From: Peronospora farinosa
Taxonomy: Eukaryota; Oomycota; Peronosporomycetes; Peronosporales; Peronosporaceae
Length of the DNA: 64,000 nucleotides
Direction of reading: 5' to 3'
Assembly: GCA_947646735.1 (NCBI GenBank)
Contig: CANTFK010000983.1
Location: 868,001-932,000, forward strand
The notes below the pieces were generated by a model, which was given only the letters and a program-made list of their open reading frames with translations, had not been told where the DNA came from and did no database searches. Below are positions 33,575 through 44,000 of this stretch, piece by piece. Made by a program: the position numbers and the translations under genes. How positions within the stretch are numbered: position 1 is the stretch's first letter; every line of letters starts with the position of its first letter.

Positions 33575-34244
33575 CAGCAGCGTATACAACCAACTTTGTC
33601 AGATTTACACAACAGCAAGCATGTCTTCTACTTTCACCACACTGTACTCCATACCAGTCCACTCCGTACGACAATTACGATAACAATGCACACAATACTG
33701 CATCGCGCTGCTCAAGCTTTCGCTAACTTCCGCTTCATACCGCAGCAGCGTCGTGCAGTTCGGCTCCTTGTTATAAAGTCTCACATTTGAAAGATAAAAA
33801 GTCGTCACAGCATATGTATGCTCTCCTGAGCAAACACCATTTCTTCGTACTTTGTCGTATAGAGAAGTACGAACGCATTCAATCTCTAAAAGTTGGACGC
33901 AGGATGCTAAAGCACACCCATATCATCCAGCTCGGGACAATTGGTAGCAAAAACTATGTAGCACAACACGTGCCAGTGTTTTGCCATTCAACCTCTGCTC
34001 GTCACATCACGTGCTTTTAAGCACGTTGTATCAGCTTACGAAGAACTAAAGGCTCTATCGCTTGTCATTTGATCATTTATTAACGTTATTTCAATGCGTC
34101 GCAAGTTTGTGGCTAGGATCTCATACAGATACTTATAAAAGTACTGAAATATCGTATTTGTGAACTACCATATCAATACCGACACTATCGGTATCGATAA
34201 CTGTATTTATACGGCTACCACTTGTTAATTTGGGTATAGAAAGT
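33575..34244 (+). other. Intergenic region with a possible decayed mitochondrial-protein gene
   Basis: Two plus-strand frames overlap: one starting at ATG 33686 (MHTILHRAAQAFANFRFIPQ, mitochondrial-presequence-like) ending at 33790, and one at 33787-34020 with LGTIGSKNYVAQHVPV, loosely like the GS.dyT.iG.P motif of ribosomal protein bL21. They could be halves of a frameshifted gene. The similarity is weak and no splice sites join them. The remaining 34021-34244 has no features beyond the bS16 promoter. Confidence 0.25.
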
Positions 34245-34647
34245 ATGGTAGTAAGACTACGCTTGGCTCGTTGGGGACGGAAAGACGTGCCGTTTTACCG
34301 TATTGTAGCAGCGGATGCTCGTGCTCCACGTGATGGCAAACACCTTGAGATTGTAGGACTGCAGCATGAAAATTTCCCAGAACATTTATTAGCAAAAAAA
34401 CAGTTTCTAACGAATGACGTCTTTTTGCGTGATCTTTTAGCTTGGCACGTTCAACCCGATTGCCGCAAGTGATGGTATTAAGGAGATACGTGTGAATAAT
34501 CAACGTGTGCGGTATTGGATGTCAGTGGGTGCACAGCCTTCTGATCGTGTGGCGCATCTTTTAGGACTGGCTAACGTCCTGCCTATGCCTCCCACTCGTC
34601 AGTATACTAAGAAAAGTGTACCCAAGAAGGACCGCGTGGCCAAGTAG
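34245..34647 (+). CDS. Mitochondrial ribosomal protein bS16m
   Basis: Exons 34245-34352 and 34441-34647, joined across an 88-nt intron (GTAGGA...TTTTAG), give 104 aa. The sequence follows bacterial S16 throughout: [32 protein letters not shown], then across the junction [17 protein letters not shown], and [20 protein letters not shown] short basic tail follows. The first exon read alone runs into a stop within the intron, so splicing is required. Nuclear-encoded bS16 acts in the mitochondrial small subunit; no long presequence is visible, as in many bS16m proteins. Confidence 0.93.
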
Positions 34648-35329
34648 AGGAACATGAACAATTGGTAGCGATGACATGAAGATTGATACCAAAAATACAC
34701 TTTCTTACCTGGACGACGTGCTTAGCAAGACTTGGAATGTGTGTGAAGTTTCAATGACGGCATTGATTTTAGTTTCCCTTAATGTCTTTCAACAGCTTTA
34801 GCAAACTCATGTAGCAGTAGGTAAAAGTTAGAAAGAGTTTATTTGAATGATGACAGCGTAGTAGATCAAACAGGGAACTCAATACTGACGCACCGCTACA
34901 TGATGAACTATCAACCAGCAAAAGACGCGGCAATGTAATGTAACACGCTTGTGCAGACGCTTAAATAAACCTAAGCAAGCAACTCGCGCATTACCATGCC
35001 TGTAGTGTTGGGCTAACGTGTACATGGTCTTTGCAAGCAAGTCATGCTGCACGAAACACAACAACATGATACGCATGGTTAGCTCAAGCACACAGCTCAT
35101 GCTTCTGTGCAGCATATCGTGTTGTAAAGATTAGGAACTATCGCACAGTCACCGCGAGAAAACGCTTCATTTTGATCTGGTTTTCCATACTCAGTCGTGG
35201 GTTCAAGTATGTCACAATGCGCTTCAAGATAAGCTACACTTCTCGTGAAAAATTCGTGCGTGCTTTTTGAAAAGTGTTGCCAACTCTTCAGAAGACTTTG
35301 CAGTGAAACACGAATGGAACCTCACCTCA
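34648..35329. other. Intergenic region, possible distal NOP14 remnant
   Basis: No intact gene. Minus-strand frames at 35115-34879 (LAKTMYTLAQHYRHGNARVA) and near 35160-35230 (LNPRLSMENQIKMKRFLAV) look like decayed coding sequence lying downstream of the NOP14 pseudogene on the same strand, and might be its C-terminal part. The match is too weak to assert. Confidence 0.25.
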
Positions 35330-36459
35330 ACTCCTTGCAACCGCTTTTGCTTTTCCATTTAGTTGTCGCTTTGGGCCTTTATCTCCTCTTTCAGTGCTTC
35401 TTCCATTTTCAGCTTGTCTTTTAATGTACAAACTCTTTACAGATTCCGCCTCGGATTCTCCCTCCTCGCTCTCATCCAGTTCCTCATTATCATCTCCATC
35501 CTCGGCGTCTCCCTCCGCCTTTTCTTCTTTGGCATTGGCACAAACGATTTTCAACCACGTAAACGTCAGTCAGATCGTCTGCGTCGTCACTGTCAATGTC
35601 ATCAGCATCAGCGCCGTGCATACGCAACACACATTCCTTTTCAAATTGAGCATGACAGTCACGTTCCTTCGCAGCAGCCTCCTTCGGCAACATTCGTCGC
35701 TCCGTTGCCTTGGCCTCAAGTTCCGCGTCTTTTTGTCAAGCCGTCCATCGACTCCGGTAACACTCCCTTGCCATTGGCAAACTCAAGCAGTCCACGCCGA
35801 ACCTCAAACCCTTCAGCCCATTTGTCCGTAGCATCTTCCTGCGAGTTTTCGCTTCTCTGCCGCTCCGCCTTGTACAGTTATGCCTTCATCATGACTTCCT
35901 GCATCACTTTTTTGTATGTCATCACCTTCCTCAATTTCTGGTGCATCAGCGTCTCCTTTGCCACCTACGAAGTGGAGTTTGCTGACACTGTCCCTGTGCA
36001 TCTTCCTACCTTCCTCCGAGTCATCTTCCTCGTCTGATAACCCAATCGTAGTCATCGTCGATAATTCTTGCCCCTTTGTGCATTAAGAATGGCATATCAT
36101 CGTGTTCTTTTTGCTCCGAGTCTGAGTCGTGTAGTGCAAACGCCGACGTGTTGCGCATTTGCGCTTGCGATCCGTCTGAAACCGAGCCATCATCTTATCC
36201 TTTATGAACCGTATCGGATCCTATTCGCCAAGACGCTTGTCCTTAACGCGTTGCTCTTGTTGCGGGCCTTAGACGCAGCGCTGAGCGAGCGTCTTGTAAC
36301 GCTTGCATTCGACTTTAGCACGCGCGGCCGGCTTATACCTTTCATCGGACAACCAATGACCTCGAGCTTGCTTGGTGGCGTTGCTCCGCGCGTCAAACGA
36401 ATCACCGTGAGGTCTAGCGCGCGCACGAAGACGTACTTCTGCTTCTTCCGAGTAGACAT
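35330..36459 (-). pseudogene. NOP14 (ribosome biogenesis) pseudogene, N-terminal part
   Basis: Minus-strand pieces follow the NOP14 N-terminal region in order but in changing frames: KLEVIGCPMKGISRPRVL and KARNKSNALR (36459-36202); DKMMARFQTDRKRK then, shifted, MRNTSAFALHDSDSEQKEHD and FLMHKGA (about 36190-36060); shifted again, GLSDEEDDSEEG and VSKLHFVGGKG (36055-35813); ERDCHAQFEKECVLRMHGAD (35693-35490); and an acidic run DDNEELDESEEGESE (35554-35327). NOP14 is a U3 snoRNP component needed for 18S rRNA maturation. At least four frameshifts make this copy non-functional, so a working copy is expected elsewhere. Confidence 0.72.
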
Positions 36460-36976
36460 TTGTTACCGCCGCTTACCATGACAAGAGAGCGAGAGAGAAA
36501 CAAGTACGGTTAAGAGATTTGCACAACTTCGACGGCCAACACCAGGTCAGACGAGAAAGGATCACGGCTAGAATGCAGATGGGTAAAAGTAGTACTAAGG
36601 CACATCATTGGCGAAGGCTAGACTGATCATAAAACAGGATGGCGGTGATCTTTCCGGCAGAGTATCGGCCACTTGAGCGAACCAAGCCTGTATAGTAGTT
36701 AACCTGTCGTGTACATATGCAGAAATAAAAGATGCATACCTTGCATTGCTGAGACTACCTTTACAATTGAATTGCCAATCCCATTCGACAAGTTCACATG
36801 TGTAAATCAAACACACATCATTTCTGTCATAATATGGATGAGGCGCCAACTTGTCTTTGTTCTACAGAAGACGTTTCTGTTGGCTGTCCTGTGTCGACAA
36901 GATTGGCTAGACAGAGCACTAAGCTGAGACATTCTTCCTTAACTACGGACATACCAATTCGCCAAAGCCAGCTGCG
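36460..36976. other. Intergenic, no gene recognised
   Basis: Between the NOP14 pseudogene and the hAT element. Short frames on both strands show no recognisable motif. Confidence 0.4.
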
Positions 36977-36984
36977 CCATGACT

Positions 36985-38087
36985 AGAGGTGGTACCCATG
37001 AGTCTGGGTTGGGTAATTGCGTTTACCCACGACTCAGACTCATTCAAATTTCATTACCCACGACTTGGACTCATACCCGCGGGTAATAACCCATGTTACC
37101 CGCGCAATAAACATGCGGACTATTAAACAATATGAAAGGGAGAAAAGCATAATGAAAATTGGTAATAAAAGTATCCACACTCTACGTCTCCCACTGGGAA
37201 GTTCAAGCGAGCTGACAAAGGAAAAAACTAGTCTTTTGCCGACAAAGAAATGTGACCCTGTGTCCTTATCCAATCCTTGAGGCACAGAAGCCTCTCCAAG
37301 CTTTTATGGGAAAGCGAAGTTCTGTTCTACCTGTAAGTCTTTTTACCTTGAGAGAAACCTATCTCAGACGGAGTTGAAGACGCGGGGATGGCCAGATAAA
37401 ATCTCGCCATCCTTGCAAGCGTCGAGAATTGCAGCTGATGCAGTGCTCACCACTCCAATGGCAATTAATATATGTGAACAGGCGAAAGAGCAAAATAAGT
37501 TTGAGCTTTTTCCTCGACTTTGCTCACTGCGGTCTGTAGAACTCTGCCTTCAGCAGATGCGAAGACGTCTGGCTCCATGTCTTCATCGCTCTTGTCGTTA
37601 CAAATGTTGACAGGTGGCGGAAGCGGGATTTCTTCTAATGACTTCTGATGACTGTATGCTCTATCCACAAAAAGCAACTCAATTGCTTGTGGGCTATGGC
37701 CAAGAGCCCAAAATTGCTTTGGCCCTTCGCTGAGGTTTCTAAACCAGCTAATATTCCATCTTGGATCTAACACCGTCGCAAAGAAGTTTGCATCCTGTTT
37801 AAACGCCATCTTGATATATTTCTTGAGTTTGGGTAGCATGGCCTGCGCCACCGGCTCCAGTTGCTTTGCATCATATGTGCGGTATACTTTCACCAAAAAA
37901 GGCGTAATGAGTCATTAATACATTAAACAATTAGAAATCAATACGAGCAGGTGTGTCTGATGTATGTCCCAAAAATTTGGTACATTTACCCATGGGTACC
38001 CATGGGTAAGTTGGTTAATTGAGGCCAATTACCCATACCCAACCCATGAGTCAGGGTATGGGTAATTACCCACTGAGTCTGAGTCTA
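36985..38087. mobile_element. hAT-family DNA transposon, degenerate, 1.1 kb
   Basis: Flanked by a perfect 8-bp target duplication GCCATGAC (36977-36984 and 38088-38095), the length typical of hAT. The left end reads TAGAGGTGGTACCC and the right end, reversed, TAGACTCAGACTCAG, so terminal repeats are short. Subterminal regions are rich in inverted GGGTAAT/ATTACCC and ACCCATGAGTC units on both sides, typical transposase-binding architecture. Inside lies only a C-terminal transposase fragment, so the element cannot move by itself. Confidence 0.88.
37465..37896 (-). pseudogene. hAT transposase fragment
   Basis: 143 codons resembling the region of hAT transposases before the dimerisation domain: MLPKLKKYIKMAFKQDANFF followed by ATVLDPRWNISWF. 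The catalytic DDE core and the zinc-finger BED domain are missing. It lies on the minus strand inside the hAT element. Confidence 0.7.
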
Positions 38088-38095
38088 GCCATGAC

Positions 38096-38680
38096 TCTGA
38101 CGGAGGTATGTCGTTGGTTGTCATACTCGGCTCATCCATGCGGATGATAAACGGTCCATATCTGGCTTTCAAAGTGACCCACCACCTTTCAACAAAGCAC
38201 TCTTATACAAACATGGTAATCGTTTATTTTGCTTTGAAGGGCGACATTTGCCGCCCTTCAGAAGCAGTTGCTGTGAATCGAGATGGCATATGGCTTTTAA
38301 CCCACCACTTTTCAAATAAATATTTTTTTGCAGATATTCGTTTTGAAGGCTATGTGAACTTGCGTTTAGACACAGCAAAATTCAATTGGAACTATTTGTT
38401 TAAGTGTTTAATTACTACGCACCATCAGTCTGCCTTACGGAGGTGAATACTAATGCAAATTGCAGGACGGCTGGTTATCTCCATAGTAGAAAAAGTACAA
38501 GAATAACATGAGCAAACAATAAATACAGTAGAATAACAAGTGCTTCTCGTAAACTGACTTCATTCAAATGTACGACAGATAGTAAACCGTATCGCTGGCA
38601 ATTCGAGAGATTCATACCTACTGACGTCACTTTCCAATATCCTCGATCAGCATAAAAACTCTGCCAAGCCATCTACAATA
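38096..38680. other. Region upstream of the effector locus
   Basis: 585 bp without a recognised gene. Two diverged direct repeats (from about 38157 and 38285, sharing CCCACCAC and TTTGAAGG) encode a weak repeat in a 112-codon plus-strand frame that was not accepted as a gene. A short hairpin GAAGGGCG/CGCCCTTC lies near 38238-38261. The effector promoter should be here. Confidence 0.35.
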
Positions 38681-38965
38681 ATGCACCTTCACTTTACCAC
38701 GCTATGTGTGGCTGTTGCTGTCTGTCGAGTCGCTGATTCACATGCAGCGCCATCTCACGACATGCCCAGATCACCTCACTCTCTACCTGGAGTCTCCAAC
38801 AAGAGACATTTGAGGTCGGACAAGATTGCAGCCGACGAAGGAGAGAGGGGTGATTCTCCTAGCAACATACTAAGTGAGTTATTCAAGAAAAGACTGAAGG
38901 TCAACTCAGTTTTTGGGCAGAATTTTTTAATGAATACGAAACCGAAGCAGATTAACTTACTATGA
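38681..38965 (+). pseudogene. RxLR effector, N-terminal secretion/translocation part
   Basis: 95 codons. Residues 1-22 form a hydrophobic signal peptide with a likely cleavage after DSHA. RHLR at 42-45 is the RxLR motif and DEGER at 52-56 the dEER-like motif, both at canonical distances. In oomycetes such proteins are secreted from haustoria and enter host cells. The frame stops at TGA 38963-38965, immediately before the C-terminal ORF in another frame, so this part lacks its own effector domain. It is most simply the 5' part of a broken effector; a short secreted protein is an alternative. Confidence 0.8.
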
Positions 38966-40146
38966 ACAAAAAGAAAAAGTTGGAAGAAATGAAACAACTC
39001 AAGTTGCTGAAGGAGCAGAATGAGAAAGATGTACAACTTAAGCTGCAGGAAAAGAAAGGCAAACTCCTTAATTTGATGGAGGAGATTAAGTGGGCTGCGT
39101 CGTTCACAATTGAACTGAAGAAGGCCAAAACTAATGTACTGAAAGAAATGCTGATTAGCCGGACAAATACACCGGACAAGTTGACGTATGACGAAAAGAA
39201 GAACCTCAAAGAATTGCTGGAAGGCTGGAACCCAACAGCGTCCGAAAGTGAGTCGAAGTCCAGCACTGAAGGTTTTAAGGCTTGGCTTGAAAATGAAGAA
39301 TTACCAGACAAACTATTTACTGTGCTGGGGATTCACAAAGCGGGGGACAAACTGGCAAACAATTTTTTGATTAGCATGAATTTGGAAAGGTGGAATTTTG
39401 TCATGAATTTTTTGGACGAAACGGGCCACTACAACTTTGAAGATAAGCTTACAGAAACTCTCACAGCTTTTTGCAGAGATAATAATCGGGCTACACTCTT
39501 CTTGGAACGTCTCGTGATTCTAACAGAGCAAACCGATCTTGGTCAGTTGAAGTGGCTGCATGAGAAGATTGAACCAAAAGAAGTTTTCAACCGGATGAAG
39601 ATTCCCGACAAAAATCATTTTTATAAGGTACCAAATTTGGCAAAATGGAGTACTTACGTGGACGCCTATAACGAATTGTACCCAGAGCTTCAAACAACTC
39701 TGATTGCTGCTTTGCCTTATGAAGAACCCGTATTGATAAACAAGTTATTTTTTGGAACACTTAATTATCCAGCATCGGGCACACTTGTGAGGCGACTGCT
39801 AGACGAGATGCTCATGTCATGGGCGAAGCTCCATGTTTCTCTTGCTGATGCTTCCACTCGTTTAGAGCTACTGCTGAAGGATACATATATTTCAACAGTT
39901 CGCTTGAAAGCATTGCAGCAGTACATGATTTTAATTAATGCCCAAAAACAGCATCCAGCGAATGAGACGCTAGCGAACCTGATAAAAGACTTTATAAATA
40001 AAAGCACAGTGCGAAATGACCCTAATGAGATCAAGCGACTTCAAGACTACCTGACGCCACAAATCCCATTAAAACGGAAACCGGAGTCCCCCCTGAAAAT
40101 GATGTACGTGACAGGCGACGACCCCGTGGTGAATAATGCTTGTTGA
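38962..40146 (+). pseudogene. WY/LWY-type effector domain ORF, detached from its RxLR leader
   Basis: 394 codons starting with a lysine-rich, probably coiled linker and continuing with repeated modules in which W, L and Y spacing recalls oomycete WY/LWY folds: AWLENEELPDKLFTVLGI, KWLHEKIEPKEVFNRMKI, LAKWSTYVDAYNELYPE. It ends in DDPVVNNAC. No signal peptide precedes its ATG. Its ATG overlaps the stop of the RxLR ORF (ATGA), and its frame has a stop at 38953-38955, so the two frames abut only within about ten bases. The long intact frame suggests a recent break, a sequence error, or a coding change specific to this isolate. Confidence 0.7.
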
Positions 40147-40735
40147 GACATCAGTACGAAAAGTATCTACTGATCTATCAAGCACTCTTGCATGTTGTAG
40201 ATGCTCGTAGGTAGAGTTGAATGGAGACCCGTTTCAGTGCATAGCTTATTTCATATTTCCTTGTTTGTCAGCCATATGCTCATGTTATGTATTTATGCTA
40301 AAACAATACCTTGTGCCTATCAACTATAAATTATACAAAGATTCATTCCGATACTGTTGGTATGTTCTTAACAGGCGGCAAGTTCGCATCTGTACTTACA
40401 TAAGCTACCATCAATGTTGCTGCACTCTCCGTACAATGTGCATTTCAAGCCGCTGTTGTCCATTATCTAAAGCTGCTGTTATAAATCATTTCAATTGCAA
40501 GAGATTTCATCGAATGAAATTTACACGTTGTCTACCTCTAAACGGATCAAGTTCCATTTCATTTATGCAATATTTAGCTTTCTTACTATCACTTTGGCAG
40601 CGTTAACATATATTATGAGGTAAAGTGAGAATATTTTCTACAATTTCTAAAAGCACTAGTTTGTTTGGTATACATATGTAATGGTGACTTTGGCAGATAC
40701 AAAATCGAGTGTATACATTAAATTGGTGGCCCACA
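40147..40735. other. Intergenic, effector 3' flank
   Basis: AT-rich, no gene recognised; ends at the Gypsy-3 5' LTR. Confidence 0.4.
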
Positions 40736-41044
40736 TGTAACGGGCTGAAAGTTACAGTGTTCGTTAAGTATCAAATACTTAACAGGTACCCGAGATAGCG
40801 GGTGAAGCCATACGTATCTCTATTCGCAGGTAAGTGAGAATCAGTGTCATTGTCAGCCAATAGAAGAGAGATCTGTAGTTGAGTGGTTCCCATGCGTTTG
40901 GTAACCACTTGTACTTAGTATAAAAGCATAAAAATATAAATATCAAAGTTGAAATTTACCATTGCACGCTAGTTCTGCGTGCTCCCTTACGCTTCATCGT
41001 AAGACCTATAGTGTGTGCAAGTAACGGAGCTCTAGCCCCAAACA
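40736..41044 (+). repeat. Gypsy-3 5' LTR (309 bp)
   Basis: Begins TGTAACGGGCTGAAAG and ends CCCCAAACA, followed after two bases by a primer binding site. Most of it matches the LTR at 54724-55049 (ACCCGAGATAGCGGGTG, TTGAGTGGTTCCCATG), but the first 70 bases do not. Confidence 0.85.
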
Positions 41045-41046
41045 CC

Positions 41047-41070
41047 TGGTAGCACTTCGTAGACCTTCCA
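41047..41070 (+). other. Gypsy-3 primer binding site
   Basis: TGGTAGCACTTCGTAGACC followed by TTCC, two bases downstream of the 5' LTR; same primer class as the other Gypsy elements here. Confidence 0.75.
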
Positions 41071-41076
41071 ACGAAT

Positions 41077-42660
41077 ATGAGCGCTCCGCCGATACAGGGC
41101 GCTAGCGGGAGAGGGGTGTTGTCACACGATGGCTTTGAGCACCTGAACCCCTTCGAGTGGAAAGCTATGCGTCGCCTGGCAGACTTGGCCAGCCTTACTA
41201 CCGTTGTTGCCATGCTTAAAGATACGCCTGAGCGGCTCCAGCGTGTAGCCATTCAAGACTTCGTCAACCGCGAGCTCGCCGAATTGTGTCGGAAAGCTTC
41301 AACCTCCGCGGTTATCATAAGGTCTAACGTCATTAAACTAGACGTTTTGAGCTCGATGCAATCGAGCACGCCACAGGTCATAGGCGTGCTTACAGTCGTA
41401 ATTCTCGGAATAATGCAGCAGCGAAGAACCTGGTCTGCTTCCTCTGTCGTAATTCTGGTCATCGCGCAGCCGTTTGCCGCCCGTCTGAACCAGTGCTCGC
41501 TGTCAACGAGTCTGACGTCCGTCTCCCTCGCCGGGCAGCCAAAAGACGGCGAGAACTAGTAGGCGCGGAAAGTCCTACTGGGCGAAGACGGAAGAACATG
41601 CCTACGGTGGCGACACGTTATTCAAGCCCCGCTGTGCATTATGCGCAGCTGAATGCCACCACGTCCAGCAATGACTCCGCGTTTGATTGTGCTCAGTGTT
41701 CATGTCGACGGTGCGTCGCGTCCACTTCGCGCTTTGCTGGACGCCGGCGCGACGAACAATTTTGCCGTGCCGACAGGATGTCGATCCTCTCCTCACGGTT
41801 GCGTGTCCGTGAGTCTCCTGAGGAGATGGTCGTTTAGCATGCAGACGGAAAGCCTCGAACGCTCCGGAAACGTTTGATGGTGTTTCCTTACCGGTTCGAT
41901 ACTTTTGCCAGAAGTGATGAATTTCAAGTATTGACTTGAGTAGATCCTTTGACTATATCCTTGGGATGCCGTGGCTTGCGTGGCATCGCCCCGACATTGA
42001 TTGGCTGAACCGTACTGTCCAGCCACGTGACATCGATGTCAAAGCGGTTCTCGCAGTCCTTGATTGCCCTGCCAGTACGTGGCAGCATGTTGCCGTAGTT
42101 GATCGCAATCCCACGACTCACCATACCCACGAAGTGTGCGATGGCCCTTCGCTGGTGGTGTGCAGCTCCGCAATATGCTCCTTCTCAGTCGAATAGTGGT
42201 TCCTGAATCAAAAATCTAATTTGCAGCAGTGGTTTCTGGTGTCGCACGGTCGAGCAGCGGCTCTGGCGCATGCGCATTCTTCCAAAACCGTGCCGAAGCA
42301 GGGGATTCCGGTACGCCACATGCGTGCGGTGGCACCCGTGTCCGTCCATGTAGCGTACACCACGACGAGGCAGGTGCCTCTGGCGAGTTCCGCGGAAGAA
42401 GTGGCTTCCCTACGTCCGGATGAGTATCCAGTTCGTGTTTCTGTGTCGCGACGACGCATTCGGAGACGTGCGCGTCTCCGCTCCGCTGTGCCGTCGAGCA
42501 CTATTACGACGGCTCCGCTTCTTGAGACCATTAATTTAGTCAACATGACTGGTGTTGGTCCATCCAGCCATCCGTATCAAGTCGCGAGTCCGCCTCGCGA
42601 CGCGTCTGGAATTACGCAGCTTCCAGAGATTCCTAGGGAAAAGATGCTGCGTGACTTGAA
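41077..42660 (+). pseudogene. Gypsy-3 gag and protease remnants
   Basis: Gag N-terminus (FEWKAMRRLADLASLTTVV, VAIQDFVNRELAEL) is homologous to the Gypsy-2 gag at 49498. After an internal deletion comes a CCHC knuckle (CFLCRNSGHRAAVC, about 41428-41470), then protease LLDAGATNNF (near 41735) and DYILGMPWLAWHRPDIDW (near 41950), followed by linker ending EIPREKMLRDLKG at the Gypsy-2 insertion. Several frameshifts separate these parts. The next residues of the protein lie at 53548 on the minus strand (GEIEQLCVVVQ). Confidence 0.82.
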
Positions 42661-42664
42661 GGGG

Positions 42665-42981
42665 TGTAACGGGCTAAGGACCCGTTACCGTCTTACACTA
42701 AAAGGGCGTTGAGGAAGCGCTCTTAATTAACTCGTAAATATAACTGTTTTATTTTTGTTTTAGTTTTAATTCACAGTAAGTGCGAATATGTTCCCTAGCT
42801 CATGGGAACCACTCAATATGGAAGTCAATTTATTATTGGCTAATTATTGGGTCTGGAACCCCAATAATAAACCAATAATAAAATGACGCGCAGTATCCGC
42901 TAATCGGATACTGCCCTATGCCTACTTATGTAATTATGTATTATCCCTATAACTACTTATGTAATAGGTATACCCATTACA
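42665..42981 (-). repeat. Gypsy-2 3' LTR (317 bp)
   Basis: Same length as the 5' LTR with only a few base differences, indicating a fairly recent insertion. Confidence 0.93.
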
Positions 42982-43093
42982 TCACCCCCCTCTTTAAGTT
43001 GCGCTTACCTCAACGTAAGCGCGAATCGCAGAAAGTTTCTTCTCGACCAACGGCGCAGCTCCGAACCTGCTCAGTTAGACTTAACTGAGCAGC

Positions 43094-44000
43094 ATGGACC
43101 CTAGGCGTCCACGAAACAATGTCTCTGAGAGCCAGAACTGGGAACACCAAGCGACAATCCGTAAAGAGCAGGCGCCGCAGGTCATGGATGGGGACTTGAA
43201 ACCGTGGCGCTTGTATGGTCTTGAAGGTGCTGTCGAACCCGAGCCACTGGAGGTCATGAAGGACCTTTTCACGCGATACCGTACAGTGAGAGGCAAGGCT
43301 ACGAACAACGCATATACCGACGATGCGTTGCAGAGGTCTTGGTGTGCCTTCATCAGGCGCTGGAACGCGAGCCGACGTGAAGGAACGTCCTTCACGTCCT
43401 GGTTAGACGGTCGAGAGGGAACGCGTGATAGACACGCTATTGGCGACCTGCGCCGGCGCATCTGTCGTATGTCTTGTGACGAGTATCACCTTTGTTACGT
43501 CCACATTCGTGAGGGATGTCCAACGTGCAACGTGGGCAGATCGCGACCGGTCCGGCAGGAATGGGACGACTTGGTGTGTGCGAGGCATGCCCGATCATAT
43601 TCGTTCATGGATCGCTCGTTATGAGAGAAGCCTTTCGGAGCTCCAGGTGTCCGAGCTACGGCGAGTGAGAACGCGTCCTTACGATCGCCGACGGCATTCA
43701 CGTAGCCGAGGTCGTCAACCGTATCATCCATATGCTCCCGAGCCTCGTAATAGGTCTCGGTCTCGGAGTCGCTCGGGAAGTCGTCGCGATTTCGTTGCTC
43801 GCGAGCATTACGGCTCGCGAGATCGGGGATGGAACCGGCATCGTCGGTCGCGATCCCCGTCTTTCTACGGGACTCGTAGTCCTCGACCACGTCCGGGACA
43901 TCTTGGGACAGCGCATCGATGGCTCCCATGTATCGTCCGCCGGGGAATATCCCAACCAGCGAACCCTGTAATGTTTCTCGACATAAGGCGCCCGACGTAG
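43094..44000 (+). CDS. Antisense ORF at the 3' end of Gypsy-2, with a frameshift
   Basis: Starts at ATG 43094, about 110 bp inside the 3' LTR, on the strand opposite to pol. The first frame (43094-43624) has MKDLFTRYRTVRGKA, LQRSWCAFIRRWN, then a cysteine cluster CYVHIREGCPTC. Near 43560 the coding sense passes to the next frame (IRSWIARYERSLSELQVSEL), which continues with an RS/RP-rich tail to 44000. The same motif order (SWTAFVRRWN, CFVQWRERCHHC, WIGRYERVHDE) occurs in the Gypsy-3 antisense ORF at 54429-54046. No known family recognised; the Cys pattern could bind zinc. Confidence 0.5.

Noticed and set aside
38108..38446. 112-codon ORF upstream of the effector
   Set aside because: Weak internal repeat only, no start context, signal peptide or recognised motif.
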